This document shows, piece after piece, positions 31,344 through 41,218 of a stretch of DNA of 64,000 bases; position 1 is the first letter of the stretch, and every line of letters starts with the position of its first letter. The DNA is from Porphyra umbilicalis (taxonomy: Eukaryota; Rhodophyta; Bangiophyceae; Bangiales; Bangiaceae): contig KV918842.1 of NCBI GenBank assembly GCA_002049455.2, positions 1-64,000 of the forward strand. Direction: 5' to 3'. The position numbers and the translations under genes are program-made. A model generated the notes under the pieces. That model did not search any database. It saw only the letters and a list, made by a program, of their open reading frames with translations, and was not told the origin of the DNA.

Positions 31344-33202
31344 GTGCCCATCCTCGGTGGCACTGAGCGTGACGGCAGATGCGAGTTCAGACGCCGCAGA
31401 GTTTCACGGCCTCGCGCGCTGGGAATCCCTGCCGTGGACCTGCAGGCGTCCCTGGCCATGTACACCCCGCCGGCTGCGTACGTGCCCACGACGCATTCTG
31501 CCCACGGCAGCGGCTATCGTACGGACGCGCGCGTCGCCGAGTTTGGCGCCGACCTGGACGACTCGCAGCGGAGCGCCGTCTGTTTGGCACTCGACGCAGT
31601 GCTGGGGGGCGGGACCGTGGGGGTGGCGACGTCACCACACAGCTCATCAACGGTCCACCTGGGACCGGCAAGACGCGCACTCTCGTGGCGCTGGTTCGGT
31701 GTGTCGAGGCCGCAGGGTTGGACGCGCTGGTTGTGTCGCGGACCAACGTGGCAGCCAACGAGGTGCTCGCTGCGCTGCACGAACACTTTCCAAGTGAATC
31801 GACCATCTCGCGGGACGCGCGACGTGTCGTCCGTATTGGCATGGCCCCACCCGACGGGCACCCGGCGTCGCAAGCGCACGTCGACGCCGTCGTCGCCCGG
31901 TGTGTGGCTGCCGAACACCCCCATGTGCAGGCAGAGTACGAGGCGGCAAGCGGCCTCGTGGCGTCACTGACGGCTGGCCCCCGTCGGCACGACGGTTACC
32001 CCGCGCCGCCGGACCAACACGCGGTCGCCCGCGCCGTCGACGCACAAGAGCGACTGCGTCGGGCAGAAAAGGCCCTCGACGCCGCAACCCGGTCAACCCG
32101 TCGTGCTGTCTGCGCGACTGCCCGGATGCTCGTGACGACTATTGCCTCGAGCGTTTTATCCGACATTGGTGGCCGCGGCTGCAGCCTCATCATTTGTGAC
32201 GAGGCCGCTGCGGTCAGCACCCCAGCTGTCGTTTCTTCTGTCGTGCGAGCCCCGCGGTGTGGTCGAGGTGGCGCCGACGGTGGCCGCGGTGGTGACAGTG
32301 GGCGACGGCGCGGCGACACTGACCCGGCAGACACCACACGTTGTGTCGTACTGGTCGGAGACCCAGCTCAGCTACCACCGAGCGCCGGCCCAGTCGCCTA
32401 TCGCGGTGCGACGGTCGCAATGGGGCTGAGTGCGTTTGAACGGTGCGTGTCGGGTCGTCGACACGTGTGTACGACGCTGCGACACCAGTACCGGATGCGG
32501 CCGGCGCTCTCTCGCATCCCCTACCTTCTTTTCTACGCTCGTACAACCGGGTCCCGTCATCAACCACACAGCGCGCGGTTGGCGGCTCTGGACGTCCCGG
32601 GGGGGCACCCGCCGTGGATGGCGAACATCCCGGCCGTCCTCGTCGAATCAACCTCAACGTCTGCTTTGCGTCACCAAGGCCGCGACGTGGGCTCGTGTAG
32701 CGTACGCAACGACTTTGAGGTGACGCTCGTCAAGCGTTCCCTCGTCAACATCATTCGAGCGTGGCACGCGGCGGCGGCGCCTCACGATCTGCGGGTTCGC
32801 GTCGTGGCGCCGTATGCGGCGCAGGTGGCCGCACTGGCGGTGGCGGTGGCCGACGTGACTGCGGAACACGTCACTCGGGTGCGGAGCTCCGTGTGCCGGC
32901 TCACCGTCAAAGTCGACACGGTTGATGCCAGCCAAGGGGCGTCCGACCACGTTCTCATACTGTCCCTGTGTCGTACGGCACGTGCAGAAGACCTGGGTAC
33001 GCGGCGGGCGGGCATCGGTTTTGTGGGGGACCACCGTCGAATGAACGTCGGTTTGACACGCGCGGCACTGCACGTCCACGTCGTTGGTGACATTGATTGC
33101 ATCGTGGCCGCCAGCCCGATCTGGCGCCAGTGGTTTCGTGCCGTGCGTGAGGAAGTGCGAGGCGGCTCCCCGCTTTACGCTGTCCGTGACACTGTACGGT
33201 GA
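31344..33202 (+). CDS. UPF1/Sen1-type SF1B helicase domain
   Basis: RNA/DNA helicase of superfamily 1B, closest in motif pattern to Sen1/senataxin. A Q-motif-like LDDSQRSAVCLAL is encoded at about 31555-31595 in one frame. A shift near 31620-31640 then enters the main frame: Walker A GPPGTGKT (31652-31675), Walker B CDEAAA (about 32195-32212), motif III VGDPAQLPP (32354-32380), YRMRP (about 32490), VDTVDASQGASDHV (motif V) and GDHRRMNVGLTRA (motif VI). The stop is at 33200-33202. All helicase motifs look intact, so this domain was functional until recently, while the upstream gene is spread over several frames. It overlaps the 3' part of a convergent minus-strand frame. The locus lies between repeat modules at 26155 and 35281 and may be mobile-element cargo. 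Confidence 0.85.
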
Positions 33203-34771
33203 CATGGCCATTGCCGACACGTTGCCACGGACGGATTGGTTTCTTCCATCTGTGTGTGCCGGTCGTTGTTCAGGGTGTGGGGTGCCGGGGGTATAGCGTG
33301 ACGCGGGCGTTTGTGCTCGGACTGAGAGGGGCGTGCCACGCACTCCCAATCCATCATGGCGTGCAGCTAGTAGAACAAGAACCACGGCGTTTGTACAGGC
33401 GCCGGCCCAACGGGGTTTAGCCGACACCAGGAAACATCTCGAGCCGCCATCCGGCTCATCAATACCCTCCCCCCGAGGCACCCACGAGGTCCTCTTCCTC
33501 TGCTGAGACACACACCCACCACAACACCTGTACAGGCGCCGACCTAACAGTGTATGGTCCACACAAGAAACATCACGAGTCGCCATCCGACTCATCAGCA
33601 CTCCCCCGGAGCCCCCCGTCACGTCCTCTTCCTCTGTTGAGACACACGCCTCATCCAACTTGCGGTTGCCGGCCTCCCGCAGCACTGTCTCACGGGTGGC
33701 AAGCTTTGCCATTGCCGCTGCGTTCTCCGCCACCAGCTGTCGTTCCGTCGCGTTCGCAACCCACTCGTGGATGGTACGCACACAGGCAAGGTTGACAGGA
33801 GCAGGCCCGCCCTCCATGAATGCCGGTCCGGGCCCCTGCGACGCACGCACACCCGCGGCAGTGTTGGTCGTGCCGACGACCCCCCCCAAGGCCGTAGAAT
33901 ACATGGTCTCGACGGGCGCACCGGAGGCGGCAGGAGTAGACAAAGGCGGTGCCGTGGGCGGTCGCGCGGGGGTACCTCGTGCGGCGGCAGACAAAGCAGC
34001 GGCAGCTGCACTGACGAGCGTCATGGGAGCATGGGCGGTGCCCGTCGCCGGTGCGACCGCGTCGTTGGTGGCAACTGGTACCTGGGCATATAGTGCCGCG
34101 GCCCACATCGGGGCGGTGTCGACAGGCGTGTTGACCGCCGCAATCGCGGCCGGCGCACCGCCCGTCGGGGTGGCGAGCGCCGAGGGGCCTGCCGGTTGGT
34201 TGACCACGGGGAGCGTCGGCAAAGGTACCACCGGGGCGGACCGCCGGCGACCGTCGGGCGTTGCCTTCCAGCGACCGTTCTTGTTGTGCCGTTCGGAGTA
34301 TAGCGCGTTGTACCTGGTCCGCAGCGCGGGAGCTGGTAGCCCTTGTCGTTCTTGCCGCGGGATGCCGTAGGCCACAGAGTTGACATCCGCACACGCGTCG
34401 TCATTGTCACTACCACCGCCCGTTTGTCTTGCCACGTAGGGCTCGGGTGGCCACGGTACGGCAGGGAGCGTCTTCTGTCGAACAGTCGTGAAATCCCGCT
34501 GGCTCTGGCGCAGCTCTTGGAATACGGCGTAGGCCAGCTGGTCGTGGCTCTTGTACGCGCCGGCAAGCAACTCCACCAGAGCGGCCACATTGTCGTGCAG
34601 CCGGTCGCGCTTGCGTGCTCGAGAGGCAGCACAACGGGCCCGGTTGGACATCTGCTGGCCTTCCTTGGAGCGAGAAGCACATGGTTGCTTCGCGGCGGGG
34701 TCACGACCGAGGCGGATGAGCGCCACCTCCACGGCCTCGTAGAAGTCGACACGCTGTGACGACGACGCCAT
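32654..34771 (-). CDS. Unidentified protein with a bZIP-like basic region
   Basis: From ATG at 34771 (MASSSQRVDFYEAVEVAL) the frame runs to 32654. Residues 43-54 read NRARCAASRARK, matching the bZIP basic-region pattern N-x7-R, and are followed by L-rich sequence (DRLHDNVAALVELL). The expected first zipper Leu is replaced by Asn, so dimerisation by a normal zipper is uncertain. The middle is Ala/Pro/Thr-rich. It ends conserved-looking at TIHEWVANATERQLVAENAAA and TREAGNRKLDEACVSTEEED-like sequence near 33640-33780. Beyond that the frame crosses a 139-bp tandem duplication and runs antisense to the helicase for ~550 bp, so the true stop is probably near 33400-33600. Codon bias is strongest at 33650-34770. 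Family unknown. Confidence 0.5.
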   Translation of the reverse strand: MASSSQRVDFYEAVEVALIRLGRDPAAKQPCASRSKEGQQMSNRARCAASRARKRDRLHDNVAALVELLAGAYKSHDQLAYAVFQELRQSQRDFTTVRQKTLPAVPWPPEPYVARQTGGGSDNDDACADVNSVAYGIPRQERQGLPAPALRTRYNALYSERHNKNGRWKATPDGRRRSAPVVPLPTLPVVNQPAGPSALATPTGGAPAAIAAVNTPVDTAPMWAAALYAQVPVATNDAVAPATGTAHAPMTLVSAAAAALSAAARGTPARPPTAPPLSTPAASGAPVETMYSTALGGVVGTTNTAAGVRASQGPGPAFMEGGPAPVNLACVRTIHEWVANATERQLVAENAAAMAKLATRETVLREAGNRKLDEACVSTEEEDVTGGSGGVLMSRMATRDVSCVDHTLLGRRLYRCCGGCVSQQRKRTSWVPRGEGIDEPDGGSRCFLVSAKPRWAGACTNAVVLVLLAARHDGLGVRGTPLSVRAQTPASRYTPGTPHPEQRPAHTDGRNQSVRGNVSAMAMSPYSVTDSVKRGAASHFLTHGTKPLAPDRAGGHDAINVTNDVDVQCRACQTDVHSTVVPHKTDARPPRTQVFCTCRTTQGQYENVVGRPLAGINRVDFDGEPAHGAPHPSDVFRSHVGHRHRQCGHLRRIRRHDANPQIVRRRRRVPRSNDVDEGTLDERHLKVVAYATRAHVAALVTQSRR
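33392..33655. repeat. 139-bp tandem duplication at the 3' end of the bZIP-like gene
   Basis: TGTACAGGCGCCG begins at 33392 and again at 33531. The following ~125 bp match with scattered changes, including the words CGCCATCCGRCTCATCA and GTCCTCTTCCTCTG. Because 139 is not a multiple of three, the two copies are read in different frames. Confidence 0.75.
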
Positions 34772-35016
34772 TCGTCCCGACGATATGGACTGGCCGAGCA
34801 AGGTAGTGAGGGGCGCCTCCAGTTGGACACACCCTCAGGTGTGGGCGGGGGCAGGGGGGGGGGGGGGGGGGGGGGGGGGGAGAGGGAAGGATGGGGTGAG
34901 AGTGCCAGTTGTTGTAAAGGCAGCAAAGCGGGGGGGTTGAGCGGAACGACAGCCAACCACCCGGTTGCAGCCGGAGCAACCGTGTCAGCAGCTCGTGCGA
35001 CGCAGCGTGTGATGTA

Positions 35017-35148
35017 CAGCCGTTCTCTCAAAAACCTCGCACGCCGACTGTTGCGCCGCTCTGACAAAGCGGCCGCTGCGACCTCGTGAAGGCCGATTTG
35101 TCAGAGTGGTGCAACAGCGGGCGTGCGAGATTTTTGAGAGAACGGCTG
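35017..35148. mobile_element. 132-bp palindromic MITE flanked by TA
   Basis: Arms 35017-35068 and 35097-35148 (52 nt each) are inverted copies with about 5 mismatches; the outer end reads CAGCCGTTCTCTC. The element is flanked by TA on both sides (35015-35016 and 35149-35150), as expected for Tc1/mariner or pogo-type TA insertion. The loop is only 28 bp, so it is a foldback, non-coding element. Confidence 0.8.
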
Positions 35149-35280
35149 TATTTGGTGACGCGGGTGGGGGCGCGCCCGCCCCTCGGTGAGCGTGGCGGCG
35201 CCCGGTGCGTCCGTGCGGCCGGCGCGCCGGCACGCGCCACACGGGCCGCGAATGAGGTACTTCAGCTCGACATTTACGAA

Positions 35281-35507
35281 TGATCAGATACTTTCGGTAC
35301 ATCGTTTCATCCGTCCTACGACTGAGTGAGAAGTGGGTTCACACAACTGTATTTCGACAGAAAGACCAACACTTTAACTCAGTGATCGACACTTTAACCC
35401 AATGACCGACACTTTAACCCAGTGGTCGACACTTTAGCCCATGGTACCGAGCTTCAGGTGGATAGCAGGCCACTTCGAATGTGTATTCACACGTCGTCGT
35501 CATCCGT
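35281..35507 (+). repeat. Repeat module, copy 2
   Basis: Leader TGATCAGATACTTTCG, then ATTTCGACAGAAAGACC, four units of the GACACTTTAACCCAGTGACC family (35371-35440), then a post-array block (GGTACCGAGCTTCAGG and CCACTTCGAATGTGTATTCA). The same order occurs at 38752. Confidence 0.75.
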
Positions 35508-36197
35508 AAATGTCACGCCCCTCGTGCCCGGCGCACTACCCCTAAGTACGAAGACGTACCGTACACGATTCTGGGGGGCCCCGAGCAGAACGGCACCACC
35601 TCCCATCTCCCAATGGTGGTGTTCAAGCAGCTGACGCTACCACCGAGGCCGTTGAGTGGTGCCGGGGGGCGCGTGCGACCACCCGGCGGCAAGCGTACAG
35701 GCGACCGTTGCGGCTGCACGGTGCATGCAAGGCCGCGGCCTTGCCGTGCGGCTAAGCGGTCGCCAGCGATGCCCCGTCATGGTGACGGGGGGGGGGAAGC
35801 GCCTGCCTGGCGGGTTGACGTGGCGGCGCACGGGGACACGCACACGCCGTCGCGGCCGCTCCGCGGTGAATTCAATGGCACGGGAAGACGGAGCCACACG
35901 GGTGCGCACGGGGAAAAGGAGCAGGCGTGCCTTTGGTGGTGTTTTTTCTCACTACCTTAGCTCGAGCGCACGCCTGCCGGTGAGCGCGAGCACAGTCGTC
36001 CCGCCGGCGAGAATTGTGTCGAGAGTACAGGTCTTTCTGGTCTTCTTTCCCGTGCCCGGGGCTAGTCCCCGGGCGCGGGCTCTCTTATACGCTCTGAGCG
36101 GTGCCCGCTCCACTCGCCCACTCGTCACTCGGTTCGGCTGCTGGCCAAACGGTTCGGGTCCGTTGGGCAGCGCGCTAGCCACGCTGCCGCCCTTGTG

Positions 36198-38488
36198 CTA
36201 CAGTCGAACAGACGCGCCGCCCCTGCCCCCTTCCGGCCGTACGCCGTCGTCGCATCGGGCCCGTCGCAGTGGTTCAACCATTCTGCACCTCTCCGCCGCC
36301 GCCGACGCCTCGGTCCTGCCTTTCGCTCCAAGTGCCGGCGCGCGGGCGCGGACCACTTGGGAGGTGCCCCCCCTGCGCCCGCGTGCCAACAGTGCTTCAC
36401 TGCATGTCGGAGCACCGCCAGGGATGGTGTCGCCCTCCCCGTGGTCCCCGCAAGGCAGAGGCCACGACGCGTCGGGTGCAAGAGGGTTACTACTCCTGCC
36501 GGCGCCGCTGCGACGGACGTTCCTCGTCGCGGGACGCCCCCGACCACCCGAGGAGCGGGCTCGGCCCCGCTCCGTTGTGGTCGACATCCGGGGCCCGCTG
36601 GCGCCCCCCCCAGGCGTCCCCATCTGCCCGGTGCACAGGCGCTCGACTTCGGCGTCCAGGGCCTGGCGGCCTACCTGCGGCCCGAACGTCGTGCGAACCG
36701 CGTCAAGGAGCGTTTCGTACGCGACCTGGAGGGTGGCACCCTGCATGTCCCGCAGTGCCCGACGGAAGACCGTCGCGTCGCGGCAGCGCATGTGCGCCAA
36801 AGCCAGGCCAGGGTCTCGGGCGGCGCCGTCCGCGCGGCCCATGCCGCAGACTCCTCCTGACGGATCGCGCGCACCGCCGCGACGACGCGCGCGGTGGACG
36901 CAAGGGGCTCCCGCGGGGGCTCTTGCGCGGCGTCCAGGACACCCCAAAGCGCCTCATCCTCCGACAATGGGACGACGGCCGCCGGGGCGTCCGCCGAAGG
37001 CGACGCGGGCGCCCTTGAATCGCCCGGGTGTGACGGGGTGGAGGGAGTCTTGGTCGTGGGGGTGCCCGGTGGGACGCCGACTGGGCCGCGCTACGCTGGG
37101 ACCTCGCTGCCGGGGAGCCGCCGTCGGGGCTTGGCGGTGGGGACGTCCGCTCCGCCGGCGACCCGGGTGCCGACGCCGAGCACGCTCGCGGGGGCACACC
37201 GGATGCCCCCGGACTCGGTGGTGCACGGAGTGGGCTCTCAGGCGTACGGCGCGACACCGCGGGAAATCCCCGGCGGGGTGGAGAAGCTCGAACGCGTAGA
37301 CCATCTCGGGTGCGTAGGCGACACGGATGGCTGCGACCGAACCGTCCGGGAACCGGTTCGTAACGTCCGACTGGTGCACCTCCTCCCATGGGACGAGGGT
37401 AGGCCCTGCCGCGCGGCTGCAAAACACAGGGGCCACGAGGGATCGGCCACCCCAGTGCCGAGCACGTTCAAGGGGATGCGCGTGATGAGGTGTGGCAACT
37501 CACCCGGCAGCCGGTACATGAGCTGTCGTACACGTAACTCTGCAAACCAGGTGGCGGCCACCTTCGCCACGAGTTCAGCGAGCAGTGTGTGCCGTAAGGG
37601 GCGCTTGCGTGCCACAAGCGCGCCCCGAAAGTATGTGACGACCAGCGGCCACGTGGGCGCCAACGAGAAGGGCAGTTCACGAAAGATGTCGGGTACCTCC
37701 GGCAGCCAGCGGCGCATCGTTTCCGGTGAAGCGTCTTTGAAGAAGGAGCTCGCCCAGGGGGGGCAAATGAAGCCCTGGCGGGCGACCTGGCACGTCGCCT
37801 CCTGCACGGCGCGCCGGGGGGGGCGGTTGACGGGACGAGGTGACCCTCACCCTGACACACAAACTCCTCCCAATTGAACCACGCCTCCGCGTCCTCCGTC
37901 TGCGGGTCGTCCGCGTGCTGCGATAGGAGCATCTGCACCGACAAGATGTAGGACTCGTCGCGGGTGCAAGTAGCCACGGCAGCTCACTCTCAAAGACGCC
38001 CACCCGGTCCGCGTAGACGGCTGTAGGCCACGCCCGCCGCAAGCGGGCAACGCCTTCGCAGCCACGACGACGTCCACACGGTCGCGGTCCATGCACCGCA
38101 GGGTGTTGAACGAGCCCCACCGGGCGAAGCGGAAAAACACGTCGGGGAGGTGTTCTTTCTCCGGGTGGCAGAGGACCTCGTTGCAAAACACGAGCACCTC
38201 GAGTGTTGTCCGATGATGGCCGCGTGGACCGGTGACCGGGTCGCCATGAAACTCGCCCAGCGGTCGCGCAGAAGCTGCGCGATCGCCCGTCTTGAAGACG
38301 TCCACGAACCCGCACGGGGTGCCCCACTGCCGGAGGCGCATACGCGCAATAGCAGTCACGCGGTTGGTGTAGGCGACTGCCCGCACCTTTGCCTCCGCCT
38401 TGGCACGACTGTGCTCCTGATGGGGCATGCCGTCGAGGTCGAACGGGGTCCAGCGGCGTAGGTCCGCATCGTCCATCGCACCGTCCAT
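36198..38488 (-). pseudogene. Frame-broken minus-strand gene resembling the antisense gene of the LTR retrotransposon
   Basis: From ATG at 38488 (MDGAMDDADLRRWTPFDLDG) a protein-like frame includes VFCNEVLCHPEKEHLPDVFF and RFARWGSFNT to about 38010. Protein-like sequence then continues in other frames: YILSVQMLLSQHADD (about 37930), the segment WPLVVTYFRGALVARK with LVAKVAATWFAEL (37500-37680), VYAFELLHPAGDFP (37290), ALWGVLDAAQ (36930) and LLDAVRTTFGPQVGRQ (36690). At least four frame changes, most not in homopolymers, argue for decay. The 37.5-37.7 kb segment has the same spacing of Leu-Pro, Tyr/Trp-Pro, Glu-Val and Arg-x-Pro residues as part of the antisense gene at 55889-58348, so a relic of a related element is possible. 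That link is by eye only. Confidence 0.45.
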
Positions 38489-39361
38489 CGCGGCCCGACC
38501 CCGGGTGTGTGACGGTCGCCGCCGCCGTGGGTGTCGACCAACCCGAAAGAACGTGACTCCCAAGGCTCCGGCACGCGCCGATAAAGTCGCTCGTGCGACT
38601 TGGGGGGCGCCGGGTGACAGGGACAGGGACACGCTGGCTCGCTGGCACCAGCCGGGGACCGTTTGGAACTGGAACGGGGATTTGCGCGGCGAACGAATGA
38701 TCGGGTCTGGGAAACGATCTCAGTAGGTCACAGTAGTTCCCAGTTGCCCACAACAGATACTTTGAAATTGATGTAACGCCAATCCCTCTGTTGGTCGATA
38801 GAAGTTTATTTCGACAGAAAGACCGACACTTTAACCCAGTGAGAGACACTTTAACCCGTGATCGACACTTTAACCGATGACGACACTTTAACCCAGTGAC
38901 CGACACGTTAACCGATGTTACCGAACTTGAAGCGGGTGTAGACCACTTTGAAAGTGTATTTAAGACTCGATGGGCGGCTGCTGTTCAATTGACACGACTC
39001 GACGCAACTACTGATCCGACGGCAGCAACATTCAGAAACGGGAAGCCCAACAGCCCGGCGGGAATTTGATCCTCGGTGTCGAGGTCACAGGTTTTTGTCT
39101 GTGTCGGGCGCTGGGCAACGTCTTGCTTGGCGGATGGTTGCGGTGTGTTGGTCTGTCCCCTCAGCTCGCGCGGCGAGCAGCCGGGCTGTGCGTTCACGCC
39201 GACCCCCGCTCGACCCCCTTGACGCGTGCGCCCGGTCGAGGGGCGGCTTTCTGGGCGCCCGCCCCCGGTCTGTGGACCCCCTTGGCGCGTGCGCCCAACC
39301 CCCCCCCCCCCCCACTCCTCTCTCCACCTCTTTTCCTCCACCCCCGTCGTCGCCGCACGTC

Positions 39362-39721
39362 ATGGAGGCCCGGCGTCTGGCGGCGCATGTCGTTCGCTCC
39401 CCTGGCCGGCCTGCAGCGGCTGCTGCCGAAGCCGGGGACGCCTTCCTGGACCTTGTACACCGCGAGTACCCGCTGGCGGCGTGCCATCCGCTGGCATCGG
39501 AGCGCACGCGGGTGGGGATGATGGACCATCTGATGGCAATGGATGTTGTCATTACCATGATCTTTGACTCTGACGAGCTGGGTAGGGAGCTTGCCCCCTT
39601 TTACGACGGCGTCTTGGACGCGGCCGGTATACGTTCGGCCGTAGGTAGCTGGGTGCTGCACGAGCAGATTGAGAGTGGGCACCGTGTTGGGTGGGTGCCG
39701 CGCGCCGTTGGGCTGATGTAA
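39362..39721 (+). CDS. Small unidentified protein inside the repeat-module element
   Basis: ATG at 39362 opens 119 residues to TAA at 39719-39721. The product looks like a compact soluble helical protein (MDHLMAMDVVITMIFDSDE, LGRELAPFYDGVLDAAG, WVLHEQIESGHRVGWVP) without low complexity after residue 25. It is preceded by a C run (39299-39312) and CT-rich leader like other starts here. No family recognised. It lies between the two conserved ends of the 38.8-40.7 kb element, so it is likely element-encoded. Confidence 0.5.
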   Translation: MEARRLAAHVVRSPGRPAAAAAEAGDAFLDLVHREYPLAACHPLASERTRVGMMDHLMAMDVVITMIFDSDELGRELAPFYDGVLDAAGIRSAVGSWVLHEQIESGHRVGWVPRAVGLM

Positions 39722-40152
39722 AGAACTGTGTGTGTGCCCCCATCCTGTCTGGGCTCTGATCTGGTCTCTTCTCTTGTACTCCTGTACGTCCACCCACCGC
39801 ACCGTAAAGACAAGCGGCAGGATGGAGGTAATGATAGATGCGCGACGATACCAGGCCCTGTGTGTCACACCACGTGACAATTTGAGGTGAGGAGACGACG
39901 CGTAGGCCGTACGCCCCGCTCCCCTTTTCCGTGCAGCACTTTGGTGTGCTTTTGCACGTCCTCTGGTGCGCGTGCACCCATGTGGACTGCCGCCGCCTTT
40001 GTTGATAAAAGCCCGTGGAACAGCACGTGGGCCCAGCTGACAAGCAGACTCCGAGGGTATGCCACTCGACACAGATGGAAATGCGTGACCACGAAGCGAA
40101 GCACGACAGCCCCCACGCATATTTTCGGAGCGGCACTGACGCCACAAACTCA

Positions 40153-40692
40153 TCAAACGTCCCACACATAGAAGGCATTGGGGTAGAAGCACACGGCCTT
40201 GTGGTCCTCGAGGGGTACACCCAGCGCAGCCGGCACGGCGACGTAACCAAGGCGCGTTGCCAGGGCCCCAAATTCAGAAACCACCCGTTCCGTTGTCCTC
40301 GGTACCGAGGTTGGCAAAGAGCACCGCGACACGTCTGATGCCCCGTCTTTCACGTGCCATCTCAGGTGCGTGCAGTCGCGGACTTGCGGTGGGCACTGTA
40401 GCTCCTTAGACACAGGCTGCAGCAGGCCGTGGTGGGTGTCGGCGTGAGGCGCGTCCGCCACCGAGCGCTCGAATGCCGGTGTTGAGTCGTCCCTGAGACG
40501 CCCCGTGCTCTCGGATTCCTCATTGTCCTCCTCGTCCTCATTGTCCTCATTGTCCTCATTGTCCTCATTGTCCTCCTCGTCCTCATTTTCATCCTCGTCC
40601 TCATTGTCCTCATTGTCCTCATTGTCTTCATTGGCCTCAATGTCCTCAATGACCTCATTGTCCTCATTGACCCTTTTCTTCATTTTCCTCAT
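40153..40692 (-). CDS. Asn/Asp/Glu-repeat protein of the repeat-module element
   Basis: ATG at 40692 opens 179 residues. The first ~65 are almost purely Asn, Asp and Glu because the frame reads a 9-bp microsatellite (AGGACAATG on this strand). The remainder (RDCTHLRWHVKDGASDVSR; ERVVSEFGALATRLGYVAV) is protein-like and stops at about 40153. Another minus-strand frame continues with protein-like residues (MCGTFDEFVASVPLRKYAWG), so a frameshift near 40155 is possible. Function unknown. Confidence 0.35.
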   Translation of the reverse strand: MRKMKKRVNEDNEVIEDIEANEDNEDNEDNEDEDENEDEEDNEDNEDNEDNEDEEDNEESESTGRLRDDSTPAFERSVADAPHADTHHGLLQPVSKELQCPPQVRDCTHLRWHVKDGASDVSRCSLPTSVPRTTERVVSEFGALATRLGYVAVPAALGVPLEDHKAVCFYPNAFYVWDV

Positions 40693-40735
40693 TGTCCTTT
40701 TAGTTTAGTATCCTCATTGTCTTCATTGTCTGTTT
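40515..40735. repeat. 9-bp microsatellite CATTGTCCT
   Basis: About 24 imperfect copies of CATTGTCCT with CTCGTCCT and CTTCATTGTC variants. The equivalent array at 46400-46540 marks the right end of the deleted copy of the element. Confidence 0.85.
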
Positions 40736-41218
40736 TGTCAGGCTGTGCATGCGACATCGACCGCCGCCACCGCTAATCTCTCGCCGCCGCCTGCTCCATC
40801 CAGTTCTTTTCCATTTTCACACTCGCATGACGTGATGGAGGAAGCCACAGACACCTTTGGTCCACCAAGCCCGCGCCACCGCGCGATATCTTTCCGCGAG
40901 AACGAATCATTTTGAAACATGACAATGTCACCCCCTTGTCCCGGTCACTCGCAGGCCGATGTCTTCGATATTGGGAAGTGGGCCAAACCTGACATGTCAC
41001 CATCTGCCCCTGCAAGCTACAAGGAAGGGTGCCGCTCGAAAAAATTTTAGCAAGCGTTGAATCACTCGAAACGACTCCAGGTCAGATAGGATTCCGCACC
41101 CTGTCCTCGAGAGCGTGCATCGGACCTGATCCCACTCGCCGCTGCGTGCCTCACTTAGAACCAACCCCATCCCCGTACGTCTTCTCTTCCATCCCCCCGT
41201 CACTGTCTCTCTTTGGCG

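Larger units (their letters stand above)
34772..36197. other. Spacer holding a G homopolymer, a MITE and a repeat module
   Basis: It contains an uninterrupted run of 27 G at 34854-34880, the palindromic element at 35017-35148 and repeat-module copy 2 (35281-35507). An open frame at 35481-35960 on the plus strand has weak protein character (KYEDVPYTILGGPEQNG) but no recognisable domain, so I do not call it a gene. Confidence 0.4.
38752..40735 (+). mobile_element. Repeat-module element, copy 3 (about 2 kb)
   Basis: The left part has the leader (CAGATACTTTG, then TTTATTTCGACAGAAAGACC), the ~20-bp array (38828-38912) and a post-array block (CCGAACTTGAAGCGGGTGTA; ACCACTTTGAAAGTGTATTT; CGACTCGACGCAACTA) to about 39035. 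The right part (about 40433-40520, including CGAATGCCGGTGTTGAGTCG) leads into a CATTGTCCT microsatellite. Both ends recur in the same order and orientation at 45957-46550 with almost nothing between, so this is a unit with definable ends. It encloses a 119-residue plus-strand frame and a minus-strand frame. No transposase was recognised. Confidence 0.55.
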
